Origin: a virus
Strand: one strand, 5' to 3'
Length of the DNA stretch: 39,878 nucleotides
Virus record (IMG/VR): IMGVR_UViG_3300032093_000326
Span: 1 to 39,878 of that record
The notes beneath the pieces are model-generated. The model had not been told where the DNA came from. It searched no databases and saw only the letters and a program-made list of their open reading frames with translations. Of the stretch, positions 7,609 through 15,410 are shown one piece after another. The stretch's first letter is position 1. The number at the start of each line of letters is the position of its first letter. A program made the position numbers and the translations under genes.

Positions 7609-8401
7609 TAATACACCTAGACCAGGGTATGTATGGGACTCAACAGACAATGTTTGGTATCCTATAGGTACTGGTCCTCATACACACGCTGACTACATTA
7701 CATCTGGCTCTGCAATTAATCCTAATATTGTAGATGCTAAGGGTGACATCATTGCAGCCACTGCTGCTGATACAGTTGCCAGACTTGCTGTTGGTGCCAA
7801 TGACACAGTACTTACTGCAGATAGTTCAACTGCTACTGGTTTGAAGTGGGCAACACCATCTGCTGGTGGAATGACTTTAATTTCCGAAACAACTGCCAGT
7901 GCATTATCATCTTTATCACTGTCATCAATTCCAGGAACATATAAAGATTTATATTTAGAATGGTCAGGAATTGAACATTCAAATAATAGTACACAATTTC
8001 ATCTTAGATTTAATAATGATAGTGGCACAAATTATCAAGCACAAATTTGGATGTGGAGCGATGGTAGTCCACAATGGCAAAAAGATAATTATCAAGGAAA
8101 TAATGCTTCCTATTGGGCTGCTTTTGGAAATGGTGTTAATTTAAGTTCTACAGATTATAGAACACACGCAACAGGTAGATTAAGAATTAGCAATTATGCT
8201 TCAACTACAAAGAAAAAAACCTACGAATTAAGTAATGGCTATTATGATAATGGTAATGGTAGATATAATGGTCAAATGTGGTTTCCAATGTTTTACAATA
8301 GCACATCAGCAATTTCGTCTTTAGATATTGTTAGGACTGCTGGTACTGGAACATTTTCAAATGTAGCAAATACTTCTATCAGATTGTATGGTATATCATA
8401 A
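7595..8401 (+). CDS. Tail fibre/receptor-binding protein, copy 1 of a duplicated module
   Basis: A 268-residue protein. The N-terminus has a PGYVWDSTDNVWYPIG strand unit and GPHTHADYI. Residues ~50-85 contain DAKGDIIAATAADT followed by GANDTVLTADSSTATGLKW, identical in the fibre at 8619. The C-terminal ~170 residues form a separate beta-rich head with many Asn, Ser and Tyr (LRFNNDSGTNYQ, SIRLYGIS at the end), likely the receptor-binding domain. It is followed with overlap by a small helical protein at 8401, as the second copy is followed by 9321. Confidence 0.82.
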   Translation: MATISNTPRPGYVWDSTDNVWYPIGTGPHTHADYITSGSAINPNIVDAKGDIIAATAADTVARLAVGANDTVLTADSSTATGLKWATPSAGGMTLISETTASALSSLSLSSIPGTYKDLYLEWSGIEHSNNSTQFHLRFNNDSGTNYQAQIWMWSDGSPQWQKDNYQGNNASYWAAFGNGVNLSSTDYRTHATGRLRISNYASTTKKKTYELSNGYYDNGNGRYNGQMWFPMFYNSTSAISSLDIVRTAGTGTFSNVANTSIRLYGIS

Positions 8402-8619
8402 TGAGTAAACTAATTGTAAATTGTGAAACAGGAGAGACTGTTGAGCGTGAACTAAATGCTGAAGAGTTAGCACAACAGGCTACTGAAGAGGCTGCAGTAC
8501 AAGCAGCAGAGGCTGCCCGTCAAGCCGAAGTAGCAACTAAAGCAGCACAACGCCAAGCAGTACTAAACCGTCTTGGTATCACAGAAGAAGAAGCAAGAAT
8601 CCTACTAGGAGGTAACTAA
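8401..8619 (+). CDS. Small helical protein, possible fibre chaperone, copy 1
   Basis: A 72-residue protein whose start overlaps the previous stop (TAATG). A short beta segment (SKLIVNCETGETVERELN) is followed by a long Ala/Glu/Gln helix and ends LNRLGITEEEARILLGGN. The end matches the protein at 9321 (LAQLGITEEQAKLLLS). The tight pairing of each copy with its fibre gene suggests a fibre-assembly chaperone or a trimerising fibre base; this is inferred from context. Confidence 0.7.
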   Translation: MSKLIVNCETGETVERELNAEELAQQATEEAAVQAAEAARQAEVATKAAQRQAVLNRLGITEEEARILLGGN

Positions 8620-9311
8620 TGCCAATAACTAAAGCATCAGGCAATTCGGTAACGGCTGCAGCCAAGGGTGACCTTGTTGTAGGTAATGCCACTAATGACT
8701 CAGGCGTTCTATCTGTAGGTGCTAACGATACTGTTCTCACTGCTGATAGTAGTACTGCTACTGGACTTAAATGGGGAACGGTTGCCGCTGGTGCAAACTG
8801 GTCAGTTATTAATTCAGGTGGTACAACTTTAAGCGGTACTTCTACAACAGTAAGTGGAATAACTTCTGCTGATAAAATTTTAGTTCTCGTTGATGCGGCA
8901 TTGTTAAATAACAATACAGGTGCGGTAATTGGACTAAGATTAAATTCTGATACTGGAAATAATTATGCCTTTATGGGTGCTAGGAATTATCCAAATAGTA
9001 CATCATTTCAAGCACAAATGTTCGGTGCTGATGGTAGTATGGCTGCAGATAGTATTCCATTAGCAAATAATCCAGATATTGCTAATAGGGAAGTATATGC
9101 TTATGCTTTATTTTCAGGATGTAATTCTTCTGGATTAAAAGCATTTAATTCAGCAGGTGGATGTGCAGTGGGTTATTCAAGTCAAGCCTATCAACAACAA
9201 AGAATTCACGGTGGTTGGTATTCTGGTTCAAGTACAATATCCTCAATAACTATATTTGCTGGTTCAGGTTCATTTACTGGTGGCAAAGTTTATGTTTATA
9301 AAAGCGCATAA
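8619..9311 (+). CDS. Tail fibre/receptor-binding protein, copy 2 of a duplicated module
   Basis: A 230-residue protein, ATG overlapping the previous TAA. The N-terminal ~55 residues hold AAKGDLVVGNATNDSG and the same GANDTVLTADSSTATGLKW segment as the fibre at 7595. The C-terminal domain differs: it shares only a general plan (IGLRLNSDTGNNYAFMGAR versus LRFNNDSGTNYQ in the first). This is the pattern of a common attachment stem with diversified receptor-binding heads. Confidence 0.8.
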   Translation: MPITKASGNSVTAAAKGDLVVGNATNDSGVLSVGANDTVLTADSSTATGLKWGTVAAGANWSVINSGGTTLSGTSTTVSGITSADKILVLVDAALLNNNTGAVIGLRLNSDTGNNYAFMGARNYPNSTSFQAQMFGADGSMAADSIPLANNPDIANREVYAYALFSGCNSSGLKAFNSAGGCAVGYSSQAYQQQRIHGGWYSGSSTISSITIFAGSGSFTGGKVYVYKSA

Positions 9312-9320
9312 GGAGTAATA

Positions 9321-9533
9321 ATGAAAATAACAGAAAAAGAATTTAATGCATTAACAGGTGAAACTACTGTAACTGAAAGAGATGAAACTCCTCAAGAACA
9401 AGCGCAAAGAGAAGCAGCCGAAGCCGAGTTTGCTGCCCGTAAAGCCGAAGCAGATGCCAATGCTACTGCTAAAGCAGCACTACTAGCACAACTAGGTATT
9501 ACAGAAGAGCAAGCAAAACTTTTACTTTCTTAA
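9321..9533 (+). CDS. Small helical protein, possible fibre chaperone, copy 2
   Basis: A 70-residue protein, ATG at 9321, with AAGGAG upstream. MKITEKEFNALTGETTVTERDE is followed by a charged Ala/Glu helix and ends AALLAQLGITEEQAKLLLS, a match to the end of the protein at 8401. Each lies directly after a fibre with the same stem segment, so the two-gene unit appears duplicated. Role as for copy 1: fibre assembly or attachment, inferred. Confidence 0.7.
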   Translation: MKITEKEFNALTGETTVTERDETPQEQAQREAAEAEFAARKAEADANATAKAALLAQLGITEEQAKLLLS

Positions 9534-9545
9534 TTAAGGAGCACT

Positions 9546-11738
9546 GTGGCTGGTCGTGATATAACCGAAGGTCGTGCCAATCAAGCAATTGCTGTTGATG
9601 TTGGTATCGTATCTACATCTCAATACTGGCAGAATACATCTGACTCATATGATGTAGCAGTTGGTGGACAACCATTCTTCTATGCCATAAATGACCAACG
9701 TCCATACATTAGACAGACTGCACCTTACAAGAAGGACCAGTTTGATAATGGAGCAGAGCCAGGTGAGCAATCACTTACAGGCTGGTGGATAAGAAGTCAA
9801 TCATCATTTCACGGTGGTGAAGGTATTAAGTTCTATGACCCATCTGCTGGTGAAGTAGTTGCCCATAGATTTACAGATAGTAAAGGTGTTAATGTCTGGA
9901 CTAAGGGTGAAGTAACATTACTTAAAGATGTTGCTACTGGCCACGTAACTACATACCCAGTTGAATCTAATGGTCGTGCATTTCAACAATTACGCTCTAT
10001 TAAATGGGGTAGCAATAACGGTGTACTACTACACGATGGATATGATGTAGATAAGATTGATACTGCTGGCGTAGAAACTCACTTCATTGACTTTAATGCT
10101 GGTTCAGATGACAAGGTATATGCAATCTGTGATGATGGTACTGAAGCCTATTGGGTAACTAATGACTCTGGCCCATCTGGAAAACTAGAAGTAAATAAAA
10201 AGCCTTTAACTGGAGATGCATCTACCTCTAAAACAGTATTGTTTACTGCTGCTGGTATTACAGTAACTAATGCTGCTATGGAATACGTTAAAGACCGTAT
10301 TGTTATGGCTGCTAATAATAAGATATATGAGTTTTCTACCTCAGCATCATCATTACCTACTGCTATATATACACACTCAGATTCAGATATTATTTTTACT
10401 TCTATTACAGCATCAGGTCCCGCTATTTATATTGCTGGCTTTAGTGGTATCCAATCATTTATATTTAAGTTTACTCTTAATACATCTGGTTCTATGCCTA
10501 GTCTTACCTCAGCCATTACTGCTGCGGAGATGCCAGTTGGTGAAGTAATACATAAGATTTATTACTATCTAGGTTATATGATGATAGGAACCAATAAGGG
10601 AATTCGTGCAGCAACTGTATCTGACCAAGATGGTTCTATAAATTATGGCCCACTAATTGTAGAAACTACTCAACCTTGCTATGACTTTGCAGCCAGAGAT
10701 AGATTCGTATGGTGTGCAACTAGCGTAGATGGTGAGCCAGGAGTTATCCGCATTGACCTTGGTAATGAGATAGAAACTTTACGTTTTGCTTACGCAAATG
10801 ATTTATATTATTCAGGTGTGTCAGGGGTAGACACTACATCCTGTGCATTTTTAGGAGAGACAAATAGACTTGCATTCTGTACAGAAGCAGTCGACCAAAA
10901 GTCTGTAACTAACAAAGAACGCACTGGCACCACTGCAACTATTACATCTAATGCACACGGCTATGTGGCTGGAGATAAGATATATGTTATTGGTGTAGAT
11001 ACAGCACTAGATGGTGACTTTACTATTACCTCGGTAACTACAAATACAATTACCTATACTACTGCTACATCTGGAACTATTGCATCTACTGCAGTAACTA
11101 CTGGATTTGTTGGCAAGCCTGGTTATTCATATTTAGAAGCAGCATCTACATTGATGTCTACTGGTTATATAACTACAGGATACATTAGATACGGAACCCT
11201 TGAGCCTAAAAACTTTAAGCGTTTACTTGCTCGTGGTGACTTTAATAAAGGTTCATTAGTACTTGAAACTGTAGATAAAGATGGTGTTGAGTATGACCAT
11301 ATTACCTACGAAGCAGGAGTAACTGCAGTTGAAGTTGGTACTAACAATCCTGATACAGCACAAGAGTATGTAGCCTATAAGTTTGTTCTTAACCGTGATG
11401 CTACAACTACTAGCCAAGGACCTACATTTAAGGGCTATCAAGCAAAGGCTACTATTGCTACACCACGTCAAAGAGTTATGAAGTTTCCTGTTTATTGCTT
11501 TGATATAGAAACAGATAGATACAATGTTGTATCTGGATATGAAGGTAAGGCACTAGCACGACTACAACTACTAGAAGGAGTTGAAGAGAATGGCGACGTT
11601 GTTACCTGGCAAGACCTTACTACTGGCGAAAGTCGTCAGGTAGTTGTTGAAGAAATCTCATTTACCCGTATGACCCCACCTGATAAAAGGTTTGATGGGT
11701 TTGGCGGAGTAATTGAGATAACTATTAGAACGGTATAA
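9546..11738 (+). CDS. Large tail hub/tubular protein, propeller-like
   Basis: A 730-residue protein with a GTG start at 9546 behind AAGGAG (9536-9541). It is beta-rich throughout, with recurring blade-like stretches: LRSIKWGSNNGVLLHDGYDVDKI, VYAICDDGTEAYWVTNDSG, YVKDRIVMAANNKIYEFS, IHKIYYYLGYMMIGTNKGIRAA, AARDRFVWCATSVDGEPGVIRIDL. These suggest a beta-propeller core. Residues ~455-525 form a small inserted domain (TTATITSNAHGYVAGDKIYVIG). The C-terminus (VCFDIETDRYN..., GGVIEITIRTV) resembles tail-tip attachment domains. Size, place after the fibres and the fold favour a podovirus nozzle/tubular B-like protein; the match is structural analogy. Confidence 0.6.
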   Translation: MAGRDITEGRANQAIAVDVGIVSTSQYWQNTSDSYDVAVGGQPFFYAINDQRPYIRQTAPYKKDQFDNGAEPGEQSLTGWWIRSQSSFHGGEGIKFYDPSAGEVVAHRFTDSKGVNVWTKGEVTLLKDVATGHVTTYPVESNGRAFQQLRSIKWGSNNGVLLHDGYDVDKIDTAGVETHFIDFNAGSDDKVYAICDDGTEAYWVTNDSGPSGKLEVNKKPLTGDASTSKTVLFTAAGITVTNAAMEYVKDRIVMAANNKIYEFSTSASSLPTAIYTHSDSDIIFTSITASGPAIYIAGFSGIQSFIFKFTLNTSGSMPSLTSAITAAEMPVGEVIHKIYYYLGYMMIGTNKGIRAATVSDQDGSINYGPLIVETTQPCYDFAARDRFVWCATSVDGEPGVIRIDLGNEIETLRFAYANDLYYSGVSGVDTTSCAFLGETNRLAFCTEAVDQKSVTNKERTGTTATITSNAHGYVAGDKIYVIGVDTALDGDFTITSVTTNTITYTTATSGTIASTAVTTGFVGKPGYSYLEAASTLMSTGYITTGYIRYGTLEPKNFKRLLARGDFNKGSLVLETVDKDGVEYDHITYEAGVTAVEVGTNNPDTAQEYVAYKFVLNRDATTTSQGPTFKGYQAKATIATPRQRVMKFPVYCFDIETDRYNVVSGYEGKALARLQLLEGVEENGDVVTWQDLTTGESRQVVVEEISFTRMTPPDKRFDGFGGVIEITIRTV

Positions 11739-11743
11739 TACTT

Positions 11744-11938
11744 ATGACACCTAATGACTGGGCTGCATTGGCAGTTGCCATAACCACTTTACTGGGAGCA
11801 CTAGCGGTTGGAGTTAGACACTTAGTTAAACACTACTTGTCAGAACTTCGCCCTAATTCTGGCTCAAGTTTAAAAGACCAGGTCAATAGGTTAGAGGAAA
11901 AACTTAATAGATTATACGAACTTTTAATACAGAAGTAG
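11744..11938 (+). CDS. Small membrane protein, candidate holin/lysis protein
   Basis: A 64-residue protein, ATG at 11744, only 5 bases after the hub gene. One hydrophobic segment (WAALAVAITTLLGALAVGV) is followed by a basic linker, LRPNSGSSLKDQ, and an amphipathic heptad-like helix (VNRLEEKLNRLYELLIQK). Such single-TM plus coiled-coil proteins are common next to actinophage lysis genes. It could be one of two holin-type proteins, with the other at 12976, or a membrane anchor for the lysis complex. Confidence 0.62.
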   Translation: MTPNDWAALAVAITTLLGALAVGVRHLVKHYLSELRPNSGSSLKDQVNRLEEKLNRLYELLIQK

Positions 11939-11950
11939 AAAGTAGTGGGG

Positions 11951-12529
11951 ATGAAAGCAAATAACTTTCCTAAATGGTTCTATGATAATGGAACAGTGGA
12001 TGACTTTGAAGCAGGACTAGCAGAGTTTAAGGGTAAAAAGAATCTTAAGTTCTTACAGATAGGTGTCTTTACTGGCAACGCATCTGCTTGGTTACTAAAG
12101 AATATTCTTACAGACCCAACATCATTACTTGTAGATATAGACCCTTGGTGTGGCAACCTGCCCCACGAATCAGTCTATGACTGGGATGATATACAGGAAG
12201 CATACAAGGAACAGATAAAGCCACATATTAAAAAAGTAGAATCATATAAAGCATTTAGTGGTGACTGGTTAAAAGAACATAGAGAAGTTAAGTTTGATTT
12301 TATTTATATTGATGGTGACCATCTACCAGAATCAGTTACTTTAGATGCAGATTTATCTTGGGACTTACTTAAGTCTGGTGGCATTATGGCATTTGATGAC
12401 TATGAGTGGAACCATCCAGATGGATTTGATAAGAACCCTAAGCCAGCAATAGATGCTTGGCTAGCAAAACATAAGAATGAAATAGAAATAATACGTAAAG
12501 GATGGCAAGTATGGATAAGGAAAAAGTAA
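11951..12529 (+). CDS. Class I SAM-dependent methyltransferase
   Basis: About 192 residues from ATG 11951; GTG at 11945 is an alternative, and neither has a strong ribosome-binding site. FLQIGVFTGNASAWLL is the glycine-rich SAM-binding motif I, SLLVDIDPW carries the acidic motif II, and DFIYIDGDHLPESVTLDADL with KSGGIMAFDDYEW matches the Methyltransf_24 layout. No DNA-methylase NPPY/DPPY motif is seen, so the target may be a sugar, lipid or protein. It lies between two lysis-type genes, away from the glycosyltransferase, so substrate and timing are unknown. Confidence 0.8.
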   Translation: MKANNFPKWFYDNGTVDDFEAGLAEFKGKKNLKFLQIGVFTGNASAWLLKNILTDPTSLLVDIDPWCGNLPHESVYDWDDIQEAYKEQIKPHIKKVESYKAFSGDWLKEHREVKFDFIYIDGDHLPESVTLDADLSWDLLKSGGIMAFDDYEWNHPDGFDKNPKPAIDAWLAKHKNEIEIIRKGWQVWIRKK

Positions 12530-12979
12530 ATGACAACTGTTGCCAAGAGAGCCACACCTGCTGCGATTGCTGTACTGCGCCAAGCGACGGCATTAAGACC
12601 GAAACGCAAGAAGGCCAGCGATGGTCTGCTTCCATCTGCTGCTCATCTAAAACAGAGTCCTAACTCAGACCATAACACTGGGTATGCAGCCGACTTAACT
12701 CACGACCCTAATGGTGGTATAGATTGTTTTGAAATCTATGACAAGTTACAGTCAGATTCAAGAGTTAAGTATCTAATATTTCAAGGTAAGATTTGGTCAG
12801 CCAAAAATGGTGAAGCCAGATATACTGGAGTAAATCAACATAATAAACACCTACATATTTCCATCAAAGATAACTGTGGTAACGATACGTCACCTTGGTT
12901 TCCTTGGCTGGGAAAAGCAACAACAATAAACAAAGTGGTAGCGGCAACAAGGCCATTACCGAAGAAGGAGAACAAATGA
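12530..12979 (+). CDS. Endolysin, M15-type zinc peptidase
   Basis: A 149-residue protein with no signal peptide. SDHNTGYAADLTHDP and NKHLHISI give the zinc-site pattern of M15 L,D/D,D-peptidases: His48, Asp55 (HxxxxxxD) and His107/His109. The N-terminal part (AVLRQATALRPKRKKASDGLLPSAAHL) is the usual short lead-in seen in actinophage endolysins of this type. There is no separate cell-wall-binding domain apart from a Pro/Lys-rich tail. It cleaves peptidoglycan stem peptides at lysis and overlaps the following holin-like gene by 4 bases. Confidence 0.86.
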   Translation: MTTVAKRATPAAIAVLRQATALRPKRKKASDGLLPSAAHLKQSPNSDHNTGYAADLTHDPNGGIDCFEIYDKLQSDSRVKYLIFQGKIWSAKNGEARYTGVNQHNKHLHISIKDNCGNDTSPWFPWLGKATTINKVVAATRPLPKKENK

Positions 12980-13188
12980 AAGATTTAATTGCTAAGTTAA
13001 AGAGCAAGAAGACTAAGGCTGCAGTCAAGTCTTACCTTCGTGCTGTACTAGCATCAGCAGTAACAATGGGACTAGCACTGGCTGCTGACCTATCACCAGA
13101 GTATGCAATCCTAATCGGTTCTGTAACCGCACCATTGGCTAAATGGGCAGATAAGACCGAAAAGGAATACGGTCTAGGCTCTAAATAA
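12976..13188 (+). CDS. Holin-like membrane protein
   Basis: A 70-residue protein starting at ATG 12976 with AAGGAG at 12965-12970; a longer upstream frame runs inside the endolysin and is unlikely. A basic N-terminus (MKDLIAKLKSKKTKAAVKSYLRA) precedes one or two hydrophobic stretches (VLASAVTMGLALAADL, YAILIGSVTAPLAKWA) with a charged tail. Overlap with the endolysin (ATGA) and position at the end of the late unit support a holin. It is followed by an intrinsic terminator. Confidence 0.72.
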   Translation: MKDLIAKLKSKKTKAAVKSYLRAVLASAVTMGLALAADLSPEYAILIGSVTAPLAKWADKTEKEYGLGSK

Positions 13189-13200
13189 GTACCCCTAATT

Positions 13201-13278
13201 AGCCTTTAAAGGCTGTTTATAGACACGAATAACCCCCGCCCTAGTAGAGATACTAGAAAGCGGGGGCTTTTCTTGTTT
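13201..13278 (+). terminator. Intrinsic terminator at the convergence of late and early units
   Basis: CCCCCGC (13233-13239) pairs with GCGGGGG (13260-13266). Inside it CTAGTA pairs with TACTAG, giving a long strong stem, followed by a T-rich run (13268-13278) in the plus direction. It is best oriented for the late plus-strand unit ending at 13188. A 14-nt palindrome (AGCCTTTAAAGGCT, 13201-13214) lies just upstream. In the minus direction the T-run is weak, but the same stem may also slow early-strand readthrough. Confidence 0.85.
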
Positions 13279-13295
13279 TCTAAGCAGTTCCCCTG

Positions 13296-13679
13296 CTACT
13301 TAGATAACTCTTGTGCCACTTGGAGGATTTTATCTGGTCGTATCAGATATCCCTTTGAAGGGTTAGGTTCTATATTACAGGTAATTGGATGGCCCCAAAG
13401 GGTAACTGCCCTTCTAAGCGTGTCGGTTAATACTATAAACACATTACCTTCTAAAACAAATGCCCAGTAGTTAGCCTTAGTTGAAGATAAACCAGATGGA
13501 TACCACTCGTTATTATTATGTGACCAGCATACTGTTTCTATGTATAGGTTACCAGTATCTTTCCACTTAAGGTCTGTCTTAACCTCAATGGTTTTACCAT
13601 TAGTTAGTAGTTCATTAACCAGTGACTCACCTTCATGGCCAACTGATAAATCTAAATCGAAATCAGATAGTTTGCTCAT
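13296..13679 (-). CDS. PD-(D/E)XK-like nuclease-fold protein
   Basis: A 127-residue protein, last gene of the minus unit, whose start lies 17 bases inside the WhiB gene. GHEGESLVNELL is an N-terminal Glu-bearing helix, and KTIEVKTDLKWKDTGNLYIE supplies the E-x-K core (Glu32, Lys34) with the following strand and WKDTGNLYIE seen in small phage endonuclease-like proteins. The expected preceding Asp is not obvious, so the active site may be incomplete. It could be a resolvase-like or restriction-like nuclease. Confidence 0.6.
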   Translation of the reverse strand: MSKLSDFDLDLSVGHEGESLVNELLTNGKTIEVKTDLKWKDTGNLYIETVCWSHNNNEWYPSGLSSTKANYWAFVLEGNVFIVLTDTLRRAVTLWGHPITCNIEPNPSKGYLIRPDKILQVAQELSK

Positions 13680-13950
13680 AAGTTATGTCATCAAATACAG
13701 AGGCTGGAACAACTGTCTTACCAACTATTCCACGTTTACTTCTGTATGTATCCCTTTCATCTTTAGTAGTTCCTGCCCACAATCCGTGGACTAGGTGTTC
13801 GATTGCATAGTCAAAACATTCGACTCGTACTGGGCAAGTGTTGCACATTCTTTTTATAAAATCAAGGTGGCTATAGTTTCCTTTTTCTTCTGTAAAGAAT
13901 AGTTCTACATCAAGACCTGAACATGCTGGTGTGCTACTAAATTTCATCAT
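13663..13950 (-). CDS. WhiB-family Fe-S transcription regulator
   Basis: A 95-residue protein with ATG at 13950 overlapping the upstream stop (ATGATGA). Cys10, Cys36, Cys39 and Cys45 are spaced as in WhiB proteins (CxxCPVRxxC), followed by YAIEHLVHGLWAGTT, the G-x-W-x-G-T-T turn of the family. WhiB-like proteins hold a [4Fe-4S] cluster and bind the host primary sigma factor; they are confined to Actinobacteria and their phages. This is the best host marker in the window. It probably redirects host transcription, perhaps with the sigma-like protein at 14463. Confidence 0.93.
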   Translation of the reverse strand: MMKFSSTPACSGLDVELFFTEEKGNYSHLDFIKRMCNTCPVRVECFDYAIEHLVHGLWAGTTKDERDTYRSKRGIVGKTVVPASVFDDITYEQTI

Positions 13951-14108
13951 CCCCCCGTTGAATAGAATCCAGTTCCCTTAAAATGTACTGGTGTGGAGGA
14001 CCATATACGAACCATTAGATTTCCGCAAGAGGTACAATCTGGTGGATTAGTGTCAGTTTTTTCTACTGTTAGTTTGCAGGTCTTGCATTCAAAATCATAA
14101 TAAGGCAT
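13947..14108 (-). CDS. 53-residue zinc-ribbon protein (FmdB-like)
   Basis: Read directly: ATG at 14108, stop TGA at 13949-13947 overlapping the WhiB start by 4 bases. It begins MPYYDFECKTCKLTVEK, and a second pair lies at DCTSCG, giving two CxxC knuckles 14 residues apart. This is the pattern of FmdB-type zinc ribbons (MPxYxxxCxxC). The C-terminus is Thr/Gly-rich (WSSTPVHFKGTGFYST), as in phage and bacterial FmdB proteins. Role unknown, probably nucleic-acid binding or regulation. Confidence 0.82.
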   Translation of the reverse strand: MPYYDFECKTCKLTVEKTDTNPPDCTSCGNLMVRIWSSTPVHFKGTGFYSTGG

Positions 14109-14240
14109 TTATTTATCCTTACAATCTGCATAATGAAATGCAACTATATCTATTACTGCTTGGTCTATATCTAGATTAGAAGTACATATAACTTCAGAAC
14201 AATTAGGACATTTAGCCTCTGAGTTTATTTTAGAATCCAT
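14109..14240 (-). CDS. 43-residue CxxC miniprotein
   Basis: ATG at 14240 (shared base with the stop of the gene at 14240-14482) and stop TAA at 14111-14109, directly abutting the next start. It has a CPNCSEVIC knuckle and a lone Cys near the C-terminus (YADCKDK). Direct start/stop abutment on both sides supports coding. It may bind zinc; no family is recognised. Confidence 0.65.
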   Translation of the reverse strand: MDSKINSEAKCPNCSEVICTSNLDIDQAVIDIVAFHYADCKDK

Positions 14241-14482
14241 TAATCACAATCCATTCCGTGGTCATCTATTGGGGTAGGCAGGGTAACTAGTGAACCACAA
14301 TTAACACACTCACCATCTAAGAAGTAAAAGGCTATCTCACCATTTTCAAAGGCTACTATAGCAGTAAATAATTCTGAACCACATAGACAGAAGTCACCTA
14401 TTGAATTACCACGTAGGTCCATTGCTTTGCTGTAATCTTTTTTAAATAAATCTTTTATCTCTTTAGGATTCTGTTCTGTCAT
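14240..14482 (-). CDS. Zinc-ribbon hypothetical protein
   Basis: About 80 residues. Three consecutive in-frame ATGs occur (14488, 14485, 14482); GAGG at 14492-14489 places the best spacing on 14482. Two Cys pairs (FCLCGSELF and ECVNCGSLV) about 24 residues apart make a probable zinc ribbon. The start lies within the last codons of the sigma-like gene, so translation is coupled. Together with its two downstream neighbours and WhiB it forms a run of four Cys-rich small proteins. Confidence 0.7.
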   Translation of the reverse strand: MTEQNPKEIKDLFKKDYSKAMDLRGNSIGDFCLCGSELFTAIVAFENGEIAFYFLDGECVNCGSLVTLPTPIDDHGMDCD

Positions 14483-15125
14483 CATCATCCTCTATATTAT
14501 TTTCTACTATATCTACATCTGTATAGGTACGCCATCCACCTAGTATTTTGATTAAAGAATTAATTGCACGTTCAACTCGTTTACGTGCACCATCAGCAGA
14601 TGTATTTAATTCCTTAGCCATGGTTGTCCACTCGTAGTTATCTGCAGTGAAACGTATTCTTAAAATATTTTGTTTGGCCTCTGCCAATTGATTGAATGCT
14701 TTTTCTATATCTGACCGTAGGACTAGCCAGTTGTTACCATCTGAAACTTCACCCTTACCAAATTTAAAGTTAAGGTCTTTGATTTTATTAGGCAATTCAT
14801 AACTACCTGCAATAATAGATGGCAGAAACGCCTCGACAACTGAGGCGTCATAATAGTAAAGGTCTGCTAATTCATAGCCAGACTTAGCAGACTTTTCTTT
14901 TTCACAATAAGTTATTGCTGCATTGCGTAATGATTTAGCAATTAATTTTTCTTTATCTTTATCTGGTAACTTAGACCATTCTTTATATTTAACTGGATGA
15001 GTAACAAACCACATCCATAATGTCTGTCTAATATCCTCAGCATCAAGCATGGGATATCTTTTAAAATACTCGGAGGCAAGGGAGGATACAAGCAAGTCAT
15101 ACTCTTGTACCCACGCCTCACTCAC
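14463..15125 (-). CDS. Sigma-70-like protein (region 2/region 4 remnants)
   Basis: A 220-residue protein. An N-terminal helical segment (EYFKRYPMLDAEDIRQTLWMWFVTHP) looks like sigma region 2. The C-terminal AFNQLAEAKQNILRIRFTADNYEWTTMAKELNTSADGARKRVERAI has the layout of a region-4 HTH, with a WTTMAKELNTS turn and a recognition helix. Between them is a variable linker, and the tail is acidic (ENNIEDDDD). It could steer host RNA polymerase to phage promoters, or be a sigma-like DNA-binding factor without polymerase contacts. Confidence 0.68.
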   Translation of the reverse strand: MSEAWVQEYDLLVSSLASEYFKRYPMLDAEDIRQTLWMWFVTHPVKYKEWSKLPDKDKEKLIAKSLRNAAITYCEKEKSAKSGYELADLYYYDASVVEAFLPSIIAGSYELPNKIKDLNFKFGKGEVSDGNNWLVLRSDIEKAFNQLAEAKQNILRIRFTADNYEWTTMAKELNTSADGARKRVERAINSLIKILGGWRTYTDVDIVENNIEDDDDRTES

Positions 15126-15128
15126 TGG

Positions 15129-15410
15129 TTAGTCCGCACCTTCCCATTGTCCTCTTTGTACTAATAGTCCTATTATAGCATAGTTTGCCAGGTCTATTAG
15201 GGTATCCTCTATTGACTCAAAGTTGGGCGTGTTGCCTTTATCTACTAGGTTATTTAGTCTGGCTAACTTGTCGTGCATCCTGACCCGTAGCCCATTCATA
15301 GCCCCGCCTGGGGCGTGGGATATATTTAATGGGCCGTAATCTTCTTGTTTTTTAAGTAGAATTTTTTTTAGTTCTTTTATAATTACATCTACATCACTTG
15401 GATTCTTCAT
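15129..15410 (-). CDS. DUF1599/MazG-like nucleotide-modification-associated protein
   Basis: A 93-residue all-helical protein. KKQEDYGPLNISHAPGGAMNGLRVRMHDKLARLNNLVDKG and FESIEDTLIDLANYAII follow the layout of DUF1599 proteins, which are related to all-alpha NTP pyrophosphohydrolases (K-x(2)-Y-G, H-D-K-x(2)-R, D-x(2)-D-L-A-N-Y). It may hydrolyse nucleotides or act in nucleotide pool control during replication. It abuts the sigma-like gene and overlaps the gene before it. Confidence 0.75.
   Translation of the reverse strand: MKNPSDVDVIIKELKKILLKKQEDYGPLNISHAPGGAMNGLRVRMHDKLARLNNLVDKGNTPNFESIEDTLIDLANYAIIGLLVQRGQWEGAD

Noticed and set aside
10270-10548. Leu-rich plus-strand frame inside the tail hub gene
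   Set aside because: It is out of frame within a continuous 730-residue coding gene and resembles shifted low-complexity sequence.
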